A stretch of 64,000 bases of DNA from G963675935 sp963803125 (GTDB taxonomy: Bacteria > Planctomycetota > Planctomycetia > Pirellulales > Thermoguttaceae): NCBI GenBank assembly GCA_963803125.1, contig CAWDLR010000002.1, positions 1,320,421 through 1,384,420 of the forward strand. The letters run 5' to 3'. Below are positions 1 through 8,638 of the stretch, piece after piece. A program made the translations under genes and the position numbers. Numbering within the stretch: position 1 is the first letter of the stretch; each line of letters begins with the position of its first letter. The notes under the pieces are model-generated. The model was given only the letters and a program-made list of their open reading frames with translations. It had not been told where the DNA came from and searched no databases.

Positions 1-185
1 GTGCCAAACGTGCCCGGGATACTTGGCGGTGACCATGCGTTCGTCGCTGTCGAGTTTGGGCGTACTTGCGAAGGGTTCATGCCGCGGCTTCTGTTTGAGC
101 AACCTGTGAACAGTCGTCGTTCCGAGGTGAAAGCGGGGAGATTCTGCTTTTCGTTTCGTTCTTTGTTTGAGGGCCGCGAGCAGCG
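1..185 (-). pseudogene. Integrase/transposase fragment (cut by window edge)
   Basis: Read on the minus strand, this stretch encodes a continuous peptide that includes TTTVHRLLKQKPRHEP, then SDERMVTAKYPGHVWH at the window edge. The K-Y-P-x-H-V-W-H string resembles the start of the rve (DDE integrase) core in planctomycete integrase-type transposases, just before the first catalytic Asp, which would lie outside the window. Upstream the frame runs straight into the end of coaD with no room for the usual N-terminal helix-turn-helix, so this is probably a 5'-truncated remnant. The family match is from memory of the motif; the truncation is inferred from the position of coaD. Confidence 0.45.
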
Positions 186-189
186 GGGA

Positions 190-708
190 TTACCTTTTCG
201 CATCCCGCTCGACGCGTAGCCGCAGTGCCCGCACCACGTTCGGCGGCAGGAAGCGGGAAAGCTCGGCGTCGTCGGCGACGCTGGCGATCTGCTTGATCAG
301 CGAACTGGAGACGTGGGCCAATTCGCCGTCGGCGATCATGAAGAGCGTCTCGACGTCGGGGGCCAGGCGGCGGTTGGCCATCATCATCGTCAACTCGGCG
401 GCGATGTCGGTAATCGGACGGACGCCGCGGATCATGATCCGCCCGCCGCACTGCTTGACGAACGTCACCGCCAGGCGGGTGAAGGTGCGAATTTCGATGT
501 TCTGCAAATGGGCGGTCGCCTGGCGAATCAGCCCCAGCCGCTCCTCGGCGCTGAACATCGTCTGCTTTTCGATATTCACGCCGACGCCGACGATCAGCCG
601 GTCGAACAGCTTGCTCGCCCGCTCCATCACGTTCAGATGGCCCAGCGTGATCGGGTCGAAGGAGCCGGGATAGACGGCCACGCGCGGCGAATAGGGGCAA
701 TCGGTCAT
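190..708 (-). CDS. coaD: Phosphopantetheine adenylyltransferase
   Basis: This 172-residue protein transfers AMP from ATP to 4'-phosphopantetheine, giving dephospho-CoA, the penultimate step of coenzyme A synthesis in the cytoplasm. The N-terminus has the nucleotidyltransferase signature YPGSFDPITLGHLNVMERA, with the T-x-G-H version of the HxGH motif. ISSSLIKQIA-type residues occur here as VSSSLIKQIASV near residue 140. Length is normal for the family (about 160-170). The ATG at 708 is the natural start. It stands alone: DUF2442 upstream and an integrase fragment downstream are unrelated. Confidence 0.95.
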   Translation of the reverse strand: MTDCPYSPRVAVYPGSFDPITLGHLNVMERASKLFDRLIVGVGVNIEKQTMFSAEERLGLIRQATAHLQNIEIRTFTRLAVTFVKQCGGRIMIRGVRPITDIAAELTMMMANRRLAPDVETLFMIADGELAHVSSSLIKQIASVADDAELSRFLPPNVVRALRLRVERDAKR

Positions 709-724
709 GGCGGCTTCGTGGGTG

Positions 725-970
725 TCAGGCCAAGACTCGCATGTTGTCGTACAAGAACTCCGGCGCCAGATCGGCGCCGTTTTCCCATGCGATCGTCTCC
801 AGTTCTGGGTCTACGCGGAACTTGCGAAATAGCTGCGGGTCCTTTAGCGGCCCGAAAACTTCCCCCTCCAGTTCGGCGGCGAGATCGATTTCCCCCTCCG
901 CTCCGTCACTAAACCGCAGCCAAATAACATAGTCGTGAAGGTACCTTGCCTCTTTGACGTGTAGGAACAT
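725..970 (-). CDS. DUF2442 domain protein
   Basis: An 81-residue protein with the DUF2442 pattern: a short beta-rich N-terminus (YVIWLRFSDGAEGEIDLAAE), an FGPLKD segment, then a C-terminal W-x-x-G-x-D-L-x-P-E-x-L-Y. DUF2442 proteins are small and of unproven function. They are commonly paired with DUF4160, as here: the DUF4160 gene ends 7 bases before this start, so the two are almost surely one transcript. A toxin-antitoxin-like role has been suggested for such pairs, but nothing in the sequence shows it. I used the ATG at 970; an open frame continues upstream, but it overlaps the DUF4160 gene. Confidence 0.8.
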   Translation of the reverse strand: MFLHVKEARYLHDYVIWLRFSDGAEGEIDLAAELEGEVFGPLKDPQLFRKFRVDPELETIAWENGADLAPEFLYDNMRVLA

Positions 971-977
971 AAGATCG

Positions 978-1235
978 CTACTCCAAGGGTGGGATGTGGT
1001 CCAGCGTTCGCCTCTGTTCAGCCAATCTCCAGTCGGCCAACAATTCGGTGCGGTGCTTGCATCGCCACTCTTGTAAGAGCGCGACCGCCTTGGGTACCAT
1101 GTGGCCGGTAACGATGCCCGATTCAATCTCGATGGTAATCTCCTCGTCCTGGTACTTTGCGTGAAAATGGGGCGGGGCGTGGTCGCGCCAGTGCATATAG
1201 ACAACAATCCCGAAGAAGCGACTGATAACGGGCAT
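978..1235 (-). CDS. DUF4160 domain protein
   Basis: An 85-residue protein starting MPVISRFFGIVVYMHWRDH. It carries the hallmark DUF4160 segment in which a His/Pro-rich stretch (HAPPHFHAKY) follows the first strand pair and is followed by an acidic strand (EEITIEIESG). The gene lies directly upstream of DUF2442 with a 7-base gap. I chose the ATG at 1235 because it begins the conserved domain; an in-frame upstream start (1310) would add 25 residues rich in Pro/Gly unlike the family. Function is unknown; it is known only as a partner of DUF2442. Confidence 0.8.
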   Translation of the reverse strand: MPVISRFFGIVVYMHWRDHAPPHFHAKYQDEEITIEIESGIVTGHMVPKAVALLQEWRCKHRTELLADWRLAEQRRTLDHIPPLE

Positions 1236-1403
1236 GATCGGAGTGTTTCCACGTCCTTTCCCTGGCACGCCACCGTACCCAAGTCTACCCCGTTGCGGCG
1301 GGGTGGGCAAGACGGGTTAGGAATCTCGGGCGGATAGTAGTCAACCGGCGGGGGACTAATTATACTGGAGTATGGCCGATGGATCATCAGCAGGAGAGAC
1401 TCC

Positions 1404-1586
1404 ATGCCAAAAGCGCTGTGTCTGGTGGGAACCGTGGTGGCCGTCCTCTTGTTTCTGGTGTTCGGACTCGATCTGGCCGTTGCTTTTCCCTTCCATCGCG
1501 ACAGCAAGACTATGGACGTCGGGATCCTCGTCTGTTCGGCCATCCTCGGCTACGTGAGTTGGGTCGCATTGAGAGAACAGAAGTAG
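1404..1586 (+). CDS. Small membrane protein, two predicted TM helices
   Basis: A 60-residue hydrophobic protein. Residues about 5-28 (CLVGTVVAVLLFLVFGLDLA) and 38-55 (VGILVCSAILGYVSWVAL) look like two membrane helices joined by a short polar loop. A good ribosome site (GGAGAG) lies 9 bases before the ATG, which supports real translation. I do not recognise a family. It ends 9 bases before the TPR gene on the same strand, so the two are probably co-transcribed. Confidence 0.65.
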   Translation: MPKALCLVGTVVAVLLFLVFGLDLAVAFPFHRDSKTMDVGILVCSAILGYVSWVALREQK

Positions 1587-1595
1587 TGGCTTAAA

Positions 1596-3056
1596 ATGCG
1601 TCTCATGGCATCCGACGAACGTCCACCGGAACCCGCAAAGCCGGGTCGCGAGCCCCTCTCTCCCGCCAAACGCAAGCGGCTGGAGAAGGTATTCGAAGTG
1701 GCCAGCAAAAAGGCCGCCGGCTCGACCACCGCCCATGACTTCGATTACGTCAGCGAACTGCTCGGCCAGTGCATGTTGGGCGATCCGAGCAACGCCCTCT
1801 ACGTTCGCGCCTTCCTCGAGAACCTGCAAAAGAAGTACGGCGACAACCGAAAGGGCAGCCCGTTGGCCCAGTTCAAGGAGTTCGGCGCCCGCAGCGCGCT
1901 GAAAAAGGCCGTCGCCCAGGAACAGTGGTACGAGGTCATCCAGCAGGGGATGAAGGTGCTGGCGGTCAATCCCTGGGACATGCACTCCCTGCTGGGCATG
2001 GCCAAGGCCGCCAACAAGTCGGGCGACCGCGATTGCGAGTTGGTCTACCTCGAATCGGCCTTGAAGGGCTCGCCCAACGACGCCAACTGCAATCGCCTCT
2101 ACGCCATCGCCATGACCGACCGCGGCCTGATCGACCAGGCCATCACCTTCTGGCACCGCGTCGAAAAGGCGCGGCCCAACGACGACGAGCCAAAACGGGC
2201 GATCGCTTCGTTGACCGTGCAGAAGCAGCGGTCCAGCGGCAAGTACGACGAGGACGACGATGAGACGCGGCGCAACAGGGTCAAGGCCCAACAGCAGCAG
2301 GAACTGAGCGTCGAGCAGCAACTCCAGCGGAAGATTCGCAGCGAGCCCGACAAGCTGGAGAATTATCTGGAACTGGCGCAAATCTACCTGAACGACGACC
2401 GCTTCGCCGAGGCCGAAAAACTGCTGGCCAAGGCCTACCAGCTATCGAACGGCGACAACGACATCCGCGAGAAATGGGAAGACAGCCAAATCCGCGGCCT
2501 GCGGCACAAAATCGTCCACACCAAAGATCCCGAGGTGAAAAAGCGACTCCAGGCCGAGCAATTCGAGAAGGAATTGCAGTTCTACAAGGCCCGCGTCGAG
2601 CGCTCGCCGAACAATCTGATCTTCAAGTATGAGCTCGGCTACCGCTACATGAAGACCCGGCGGTACGCCGAGGCGATCCGCGAACTGCAAACCGCCAAGA
2701 ACGATCCACGCCGTCGGGGGATGTGCATGCTGGTTCTCGGCCAGTGCTTCCAGCAGATCAAGCAGTTTCAGTTGGCCAAGCGGCATTACGAGGCGGCCGT
2801 CCAGGAAATCCCGGATCACGACGCCGAAAACAAGAAGAAGGCGCTGTATCTCTTGGGCCGCTTGACCTTGGGGTTGAAAGACGTCGAGGCCGCCGAAAAG
2901 CACCTCTCGGCGCTGGCCGCGTTGGATTTCACCTACAAAGACGTCGCCCAGCTACTAGACAAGGTCGCCAAATTACGCGAAAATCTAGCGAAGCCTCCCG
3001 AGCCCCCCCCTGAAAAGAAGGAAGAGAACGGGGAAGCCGGCGGGCAGGGTGGTTAG
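1596..3056 (+). CDS. TPR repeat protein
   Basis: A 486-residue soluble protein built largely of tetratricopeptide-like helical pairs. Recognisable units are near residues 105-200 (repeating W-x-x-G-M-x-K-A-A-N and G-x-x-D-x-A), 245-285 (YLELAQIYLNDDRFAEAEKL) and 335-420 (YELGYRYMKTRRYAEAI). The centre (about 200-245) is highly charged and Gln-rich; the C-terminus is Pro/Glu/Gly-rich and probably disordered. TPR proteins act as protein-binding scaffolds; no partner is evident. ATG codons at 1596 and 1605 are both possible starts. It follows the small membrane protein closely. Confidence 0.8.
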   Translation: MRLMASDERPPEPAKPGREPLSPAKRKRLEKVFEVASKKAAGSTTAHDFDYVSELLGQCMLGDPSNALYVRAFLENLQKKYGDNRKGSPLAQFKEFGARSALKKAVAQEQWYEVIQQGMKVLAVNPWDMHSLLGMAKAANKSGDRDCELVYLESALKGSPNDANCNRLYAIAMTDRGLIDQAITFWHRVEKARPNDDEPKRAIASLTVQKQRSSGKYDEDDDETRRNRVKAQQQQELSVEQQLQRKIRSEPDKLENYLELAQIYLNDDRFAEAEKLLAKAYQLSNGDNDIREKWEDSQIRGLRHKIVHTKDPEVKKRLQAEQFEKELQFYKARVERSPNNLIFKYELGYRYMKTRRYAEAIRELQTAKNDPRRRGMCMLVLGQCFQQIKQFQLAKRHYEAAVQEIPDHDAENKKKALYLLGRLTLGLKDVEAAEKHLSALAALDFTYKDVAQLLDKVAKLRENLAKPPEPPPEKKEENGEAGGQGG

Positions 3057-3339
3057 AAGCCGTTTCACAACCCGTAGGTTATGCTTCAGCATAACAAGAA
3101 CCAGGCTGTTATGCTAAAGCATAACCTACGCTTACGCCTTTTGTGCGTATAAAACAGCTTCTTAGCCGGCAGGACGGGCGTTTCGCCCGAGACAGCGGAT
3201 CGCGTTTTCGCTCTGTCCCGCCGCAGCATGAGGGGACGGCGGTTGCGCCGTCGCCAATTCACGCCAACATCCGAAAAGCAGCGAGACCGCCGCCCCGCCG
3301 ACGTATTACCGAATCCAAGACACCCTATACCCTCAAACC
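3057..3339. repeat. Intergenic palindrome (TTATGCT family)
   Basis: No gene. Positions 3073-3130 form a long inverted repeat: GTAGGTTATGCTTCAGCATAA at the left is answered by TTATGCTAAAGCATAACCTAC at the right. Each half contains its own small palindrome (TTATGCT..AGCATAA). It could serve as a terminator for the TPR gene but lacks a clear U-tract, so I treat it as a mobile-type palindromic repeat. The rest (3131-3339) is the leader of rpsT. Confidence 0.7.
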
Positions 3340-3609
3340 ATGCCAAATATCCAGAGTGCCAGAAAACGGCTGAAGCAGAGCCTTGTCCGCAACGCGCGGA
3401 ACCGCTCGGCCAAGAAAGCGATCCACACGCAGTACAAGAAGGTGGTCGACACGGTAAGCTCGGGCAACGTCGAGCAGGCGGAGACCGAGTTGCGCGCCGC
3501 CGCCAAGCGCGTCGATCAGGCCGCCGCCAAGAAGATCATCCACGTCAACGCCGCCGCCCGCATCAAATCGCGCCTTTCCGCCAAAGTGAAGAAGCTCAAG
3601 GGCAAGTGA
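3340..3609 (+). CDS. rpsT: 30S ribosomal protein S20
   Basis: An 89-residue, strongly basic helical protein that binds 16S rRNA early in 30S assembly. The start MPNIQSARKRLKQS and the body with RNRSAKKAIHTQYKKV and NAAARIKSRLSAKVKKL are typical of S20, and the length is normal. Start ATG at 3340. An intact GCGCGC tract lies at about 3491-3496 within this gene, a useful control because similar tracts are broken elsewhere in the window. Confidence 0.95.
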   Translation: MPNIQSARKRLKQSLVRNARNRSAKKAIHTQYKKVVDTVSSGNVEQAETELRAAAKRVDQAAAKKIIHVNAAARIKSRLSAKVKKLKGK

Positions 3610-3627
3610 CCGCAGAACTGCAAACTC

Positions 3628-3706
3628 CTCGTTCCCACGCTCTGCGTGGGAACGTTAAACTCGGGATCATCCTAGGCATGCGTTCCCACGCAGAGCGTGG
3701 GAACGA
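3628..3706. repeat. Palindromic repeat, GTTCCCACGC family
   Basis: Two inverted copies of CGTTCCCACGC(T/A)CTGCGTGGGAACG, each itself a palindrome, separated by about 27 bases. The same family returns at 26388-26495 with three arms, and a decayed copy lies near 18085-18107. It sits between rpsT and the MutS-like gene and could act as a transcription terminator for rpsT. Confidence 0.8.
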
Positions 3707-3730
3707 GGGTTTCGGGATTTTGCGGTCCTC

Positions 3731-5604
3731 TTGAGCGCAAGCAACGGAGAGTATTCATCGATTGAAACCACTTACCGACAACGGGCGGACAGGTTCCGCG
3801 CGGCCGAACGACGCTATGCCCTCCAGGAACGCCTGGTGATGAATCTCCGCGTGGCGGCGTTTCTCGTCGCCGCGGCGATGCTGATCGTCGGCTGGAACAC
3901 GCATGAGATAGGGTGGTTCATCGCCGGCGGTCTCGCCCTGGCCGGATTCTCCGCGGCCGTGGCCTGGCACGAATACATTCGCAGCCAGATGCTCCGCAAT
4001 CTCCTCTTCCGCCAGGTTAACCAAGAGGCGATCGCCCGCCTGCACCGCGACTGGACGGGCCTGCCGCAGACGCGGGTCGAAGTGCCGCCGCCACACCAGG
4101 CCGTGGCCGGCGATCTCGATCTGTTCGGCCACGCCTCGCTGTTTCATCTGCTCTGTGCGGCCAACACCCCGCTGGGGATCCGAACGCTGCGGGACTGGTT
4201 TCTCGATCCGGCCGCAGCCGCGGAGGTCGGGCGAAGGCAGCAGGCCACCGCCGAGTTGCGCCCTGCTTGGACCTGCGGCAGACGCTGATCGTCGAAGGCC
4301 GGCTGCTGGCCGATCGCGGCCGCACGGCCGAGCGTTTCGTCCAATGGGCGGAGGCGGCGCCCTGGCTGGCGCGGCGGCCGTGGCTCCGCTGGCTCTGCCG
4401 CGGCACGGCGGCGATCGAATTGCTGATTCCGCCGCTGGCGATCGGCGGTCTAATCCCTTTCGAGACCGGAATGTACGTCGTCTGCGCCGTGCTGCTGCTG
4501 AACCTCAACGTCATCGCCCTGTTCGGCGGCAAGGTCTACGGCATCTTCGACGTGCTCAATCTGCGTCACGGCGAGGCCGCCCGCTATCTGCGGATGTTCG
4601 AACTGATGTACGCCATGCCCGATGCGAGCGGCGAACTGGACGCCCTCAAGCGCGAAGCGACTGACCTCGGCGGCGGCGTCTTGCTGCGGATGCGGCAGTT
4701 GAACCGCATCGCCGTGTTGGCAATGCTTCGCCACAATTCGTTCCTGAAACTGTTCCTTTACGTGCCGGTTCAGTTTGCGTTCCTCTACGATTTCCACGTG
4801 CTCGACCTGTTGGAGGCGTGGCAGGCGAAATACGGCGAGTTTGCGCGGCGCTGGTTCCAGGCGCTGGGGAAGTTCGAGGCTTTCTGCTCGCTGGCCACGC
4901 TGGTCTGCGATCATCCCGGCTGGGCGATGCCCAAGGTTGACGCCGCGGCCGAGCGTTTGCAGGCCCGGCAGCTTGGCCATCCGCTCCTGCCCTGCGACGC
5001 CTGCGTGCCCAACGACGTCGAGATCGGTCCGGCCGGCTCGTTCCTGCTCGTGACCGGCTCGAACATGTCGGGCAAGAGCACGCTGCTCCGCGCGATCGGC
5101 GTCAACGTGGTCTTGGCGCAGGCGGGCGCGCCGGTCTGCGCCGAGAGGCTGACCATGCCGCCGGTCGTGCTGGCCACCAGCATGCGCATCCGCGATTCGT
5201 TGGAAGACGGCATCTCGTTCTACATGGCCGAGCTGCTGCGGTTGAAGGAGATTGTCGAGGCCGCCCGCGACGGCGACTCGCGGCCGCAGCGCACGCTGCT
5301 CTATCTGCTCGACGAGATCCTGCTGGGCACGAACTCGCGCGAGCGGCACCTGGCGGTGGTCCGCGTGCTGCGGCATCTGTTGGACTGCGGCGCGATCGGC
5401 GCGATCTCCACCCACGATCTCGAACTGGGCACCGGCGAGCCGCTGGCCGGGGTGTGCCGCTGCGTGCATTTCTGCGAAACGCTGCACGACCGCGACGCCG
5501 AGCGGCCCATGACCTTCGATTACCGCCTCCGTCCCGGCATCGCCACCACCTCGAACGCCCTGAAATTGCTGGAGATCGTCGGGCTGGGCGCGGAGGGAGC
5601 GTAG
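3731..5604 (+). CDS. Membrane-anchored MutS-family ATPase (one-base frameshift)
   Basis: A MutS-related ABC-type ATPase of about 624 residues if one base is restored. The C-terminal half has Walker A GSNMSGKSTLLRA, a signature region SMRIRDSLEDGISFYMAEL, Walker B LLYLLDEILLGTNSRE and the His loop STHDLEL, all intact. The N-terminus has two hydrophobic helices (about residues 38-77), and another hydrophobic block lies near residues 215-255. This is not MutS or MutS2 proper, since the mismatch-binding and Smr domains are absent; the function is unknown. The frame breaks near 4257: GAGTTGCGCCC should read with one more base (probably GTTGGCGCCC), which joins ATAEL smoothly to LDLRQTLIVEG. Restoring it makes the length divisible by three. 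TTG start at 3731; no better start was seen. Confidence 0.8.
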
Positions 5605-5761
5605 ATTCACGTGTGCAAATAGCCGGGAGTCAACGACTCCCGGAACGCGCGTCGAATCGCCGCCAGCGAAGCTGCCGCCTCTCCTACTCTACTGCCTCCG
5701 TGGTAAACACTGCGGTCACAAAGCCGGTGAAGCCGCCCTCGCCCCAACACTCTCTCAAAGC
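5605..5761. repeat. Short gap with AGCCGGGAG hairpin
   Basis: Between the convergent MutS-like and selB genes. Positions 5621-5643 form a hairpin (GCCGGGAGT / ACTCCCGG), a likely bidirectional terminator and a half-copy of the longer repeat at 50931-51007. Nothing else recognised. Confidence 0.55.
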
Positions 5762-7684
5762 TCAAGGGGACGTCGGCGGATTCTTCGGAAATCGCGTGTT
5801 GCCGACGCGGCGCGTTGCGCCGATGCGGTCCATGTAATCGAGCATCGGCAGGGCGTACTTCCGCGTCGTGTCCAGGAGATACTTGAACTGCACGCTTTCC
5901 AGCCGGCCCTCCTTGCGAAAATGCTCGGCCAGAATTTCGCGGGCCCGGGCGACGGCATCGCTGTGGAATAACATTCCGGCGGCGTCCACCTGCACCAGGC
6001 GGCCATGCTCGCGCAGCAGGCCCAACAGCTTTGCAACCTTGGCGGCGGGTATGCCGGTCTGGTTGGCGACCTCCGCGGCGTCGGGTGGAGAAAACGGCTT
6101 CTCGCGGAAGAGCGTTTCAATCGTCTCCAGCAGCTTGGCGTCTTCGCCGCCGAAGCTGCTGCGATGTTCCGGCAGCGCCAGCCGCCCGTTCTTCTCCACC
6201 AGGCGCTTTTCGTCCTTCAGCCGGGCCACTAACGCATCGAACACCGCTTTGTCGATCGACATCTCTTGCCGCAGTTGCTCGGGTGGCAATCCGGGGCTCT
6301 CCGGCGATTGGCGGTGGAAATCGGCGATCAGTTCCAGAATTTTCCGCCCCGCTTCGGCGGCGGTGTTGCGATGAATGTAGTCTTTCGCGGTCAAGGCGAA
6401 GAGGATCTTCTCGCCGGCCAGATCGGCGAGAATTTCCTGCACGCGGGCGTGCGGGATCTTCGTGCGCACGGCGACCGCCACCTCCGTCGTCGCCAGCCCC
6501 TCCGCCCGGCGAACGCAATACTCGACGAACTGCCGCGGATCGAGAATCGCCTCCGACCGTTGTTGCAGGTCCTCGCGCAACTCCGGGCGATTGGCCTTCA
6601 GCCGCCGCTCGATCGCCTCGACGATCCGCCCGCCGCCGATCGTGCGGACCGGCGACAGCGTGCGCAGCAGGAAATGATCGCCGGGGCCGGCCACCACGGG
6701 CGTTTTGGTTTTCACTTGGATCAGGCCCGTTTGGCCGCTTTCCATCGACGTGCCCGAGAGCGGATAGAAACTGGCGGCCACGTCGGAGGTGCCGGTGTGG
6801 AAGCGGACCTCCGCCCCGCTTTTCAGCAGCAGCTTTTCCCGCGGCAGCAGCCGCAGCGAACAGAGATACCACTGCTCGGGCGAGAAGAAGCCGGGGATGG
6901 TCAGCACGTCGCCGCGGCGGATTTCGCGATGGTCCCAATGGCCGACGTTCAGGGCCGCGCACTGGCCGGCCATCACGGTCTCGCTGGTTTGGCCATAAAC
7001 TTCGATCCGCCGGATTCGCCCGGCGAGCCCCTCGGGCAGTAGCACGATTTCGTCGCCGGCGTGGGCCGCTCCGGCGACGGGAATGCCGGCCGCCACGGTT
7101 CCGTAGCCTTGGATCGAAAACGCCCTTTCCAGCGGCAGGCGGAAGACGCCGTCGGTCCGCCGCGGCTCGATGGACGCGACCAGGGCCCAAAGTGCTTCGA
7201 GAAACGGATCGAACCCTTCGCCGCTGATGTTCGACAGCGGGCAGATCGGCGCCCCTTCCAGGAAAGTCCCGCGCAGAAACGCGGCAACGTTGGCCTGGAC
7301 CGCCAGCCGCTCTTCCGCGGCGATGCGGTCGATCTTCGTCAGGGCCACGATGCCGTGCCGCACGCCCAGCAGGGTGAGGATATCGAGGTGTTCGCGGGTC
7401 TGCGGCATGACGCCGTCGTCAGCGGCCACCACCAGGATGACGCCGTCCATGCCGCTGGCCCCGGCGACCATCGTCTTGATGAAGTTCTCATGCCCCGGCA
7501 CGTCGACGATGCCGACCTGGGTATCGCCGATCTTGCAGGGCGCGAACCCCAATTCGATCGACATCCCCCGCTCTTTCTCCTCCTTGAGCCGATCGGTTTC
7601 GCAGCCGGTGAGGCATTTCACCAGCGCCGTCTTGCCGTGGTCGATGTGTCCGGCAGTGCCAAGGGTGATGTTGATCTGCTGCAA
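5762..7684 (-). CDS. selB: Selenocysteine-specific elongation factor SelB
   Basis: A 640-residue GTPase that carries selenocysteyl-tRNA to UGA codons marked by a SECIS hairpin. G1 is GTAGHIDHGKTALVK, G3 is DVPGHENFIKT and G4 is TKIDR. The switch region EKERGMSIELGFA is typical of SelB rather than EF-Tu. Domains II-III follow, and the C-terminal third (about 400-640) has the repeated winged-helix pattern that binds SECIS RNA. Starts with TTG at 7684 behind an AGGAG site. It stands alone here; selA, selD and tRNA-Sec were not found in the window, so they must be elsewhere if the system works. Confidence 0.95.
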   Translation of the reverse strand: MQQINITLGTAGHIDHGKTALVKCLTGCETDRLKEEKERGMSIELGFAPCKIGDTQVGIVDVPGHENFIKTMVAGASGMDGVILVVAADDGVMPQTREHLDILTLLGVRHGIVALTKIDRIAAEERLAVQANVAAFLRGTFLEGAPICPLSNISGEGFDPFLEALWALVASIEPRRTDGVFRLPLERAFSIQGYGTVAAGIPVAGAAHAGDEIVLLPEGLAGRIRRIEVYGQTSETVMAGQCAALNVGHWDHREIRRGDVLTIPGFFSPEQWYLCSLRLLPREKLLLKSGAEVRFHTGTSDVAASFYPLSGTSMESGQTGLIQVKTKTPVVAGPGDHFLLRTLSPVRTIGGGRIVEAIERRLKANRPELREDLQQRSEAILDPRQFVEYCVRRAEGLATTEVAVAVRTKIPHARVQEILADLAGEKILFALTAKDYIHRNTAAEAGRKILELIADFHRQSPESPGLPPEQLRQEMSIDKAVFDALVARLKDEKRLVEKNGRLALPEHRSSFGGEDAKLLETIETLFREKPFSPPDAAEVANQTGIPAAKVAKLLGLLREHGRLVQVDAAGMLFHSDAVARAREILAEHFRKEGRLESVQFKYLLDTTRKYALPMLDYMDRIGATRRVGNTRFPKNPPTSP

Positions 7685-7772
7685 AGCGGAATCTCCTGGT
7701 AGGAGCGGAGACCATAGATTACCAGATACGCAGTGCCGAATGCCAGCCGGTCTGAAGGGAAGGACTGAACAT

Positions 7773-7803
7773 AGTCGCCTTTCGCTCCGCGAAAGCAGCG
7801 GCT
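7773..7803. repeat. REP palindrome, CTTTCGC family, copy 1
   Basis: AGTCGCCTTTCGCTCCGCGAAAG with stem CTTTCG/CGAAAG. Three more copies lie at 8068-8097, 8111-8134 and 8666-8692, so the RAYT gene is flanked by, and contains, this repeat. RAYT transposases are known to be associated with REP palindromes of this type. Confidence 0.8.
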
Positions 7804-7846
7804 GGTGTGTGCTGCTCTTGCGGAACGGGGGGCAACCATCTGGCCC

Positions 7847-8638
7847 TTACTCGCTATAGGGTCGATAGAGGTATTCACCAGGCTTCAAGCCCGCCTTCTT
7901 CGGGTTGTCGGCGATGTACTGCCGCAGGTAGTCATATTGCTCAAGGCTGCGAACGAGGTGATCGAACGGCTCTTGCTGCCAGAATTTGCCCTTCTCACCG
8001 ATTGCTTGGTTGATCTGACGCGCCGTGTAGTGCAGCCACGAGTCGCATTGTCCCGCCATTGTGGGAAAGTCGCCTTTCGCTCTGCGAAAGTCGCGGCTGG
8101 GGGCGTCCGTTACTTTCGCGGAGCGAAAGGCGACATTGGCAAACGCCGCCAGCAGATGGACGTGAGTGGGCATGACAATAAAGTCGCCCATGCGATAACG
8201 CTCACCGTCGAAGCGCAATAGCGAGTCGGCGACGATCTGTGCCAATTCGGGACGGCGCAGCAGGCACCGTCCGTGACACCTGTCCAGGAAGTTTTCGCGA
8301 CAGCGGTTGAAGTGACGGTTGAAGTCCGCTCGATCCTTTTCGCAGAGCGTCGGCACGACGATGGACCAATGCCGTGTGATGTCGTATCCGCGGCGTTCCA
8401 GCCAGTCTCGTTTCTCTCGTTCCCATCGCAGCAACACCTCGCGCGGGATCGAGTCGTGGGTACGGAACGTGATGAAGGCGACGGCACCGGCTTGGCTCCA
8501 GTGTGGGCGGAAATGCTCGCGGACAAACAGGTCTGCCTGAGGATCGAAAAGTTCGCCGAGCACGGCAGGAATTTGCTCTGATAAAACTGCGGTCCCCGGT
8601 GTCCTGTGTTCCTCTGCGAAAGCAACGCAGTGCCTCAC
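7847..8638 (-). CDS. REP-associated tyrosine transposase (RAYT, Y1 HUH)
   Basis: A 263-residue relative of IS200/IS605 TnpA. The HUH motif appears as MPTHVHLL (about residues 153-160). The catalytic-helix region near the C-terminus reads LEQYDYLRQYIADNPKKAGL. RAYTs nick and join single-stranded REP palindromes. Between HVHLLAAF and SWLHYTARQIN, where relatives have a short loop, there are about 30 residues (AFRSAKV..RRAKGDF) encoded by two facing CTTTCGC palindromes (8068-8097 and 8111-8134). The insert keeps the frame. The ATG at 8638 was used; the first 30 residues are weakly supported. Confidence 0.85.
   Translation of the reverse strand: MRHCVAFAEEHRTPGTAVLSEQIPAVLGELFDPQADLFVREHFRPHWSQAGAVAFITFRTHDSIPREVLLRWEREKRDWLERRGYDITRHWSIVVPTLCEKDRADFNRHFNRCRENFLDRCHGRCLLRRPELAQIVADSLLRFDGERYRMGDFIVMPTHVHLLAAFANVAFRSAKVTDAPSRDFRRAKGDFPTMAGQCDSWLHYTARQINQAIGEKGKFWQQEPFDHLVRSLEQYDYLRQYIADNPKKAGLKPGEYLYRPYSE
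8068..8134. repeat. REP pair inside the RAYT gene, copies 2 and 3
   Basis: Two oppositely oriented CTTTCGC palindromes 13 bases apart, the BIME-like arrangement that RAYTs process. They lie inside the transposase coding sequence without breaking its frame. Confidence 0.8.

Noticed and set aside
3731..4288. N-terminal part of the MutS-like gene as a separate 185-residue gene
   Set aside because: Its end and the following frame join precisely into one protein when one base is added, and the sequence between them is continuous with the family pattern.
5605..7800. tRNA-Sec near selB
   Set aside because: I looked for a long-variable-arm tRNA with a TTC-type T loop around selB and saw only hairpin repeats.
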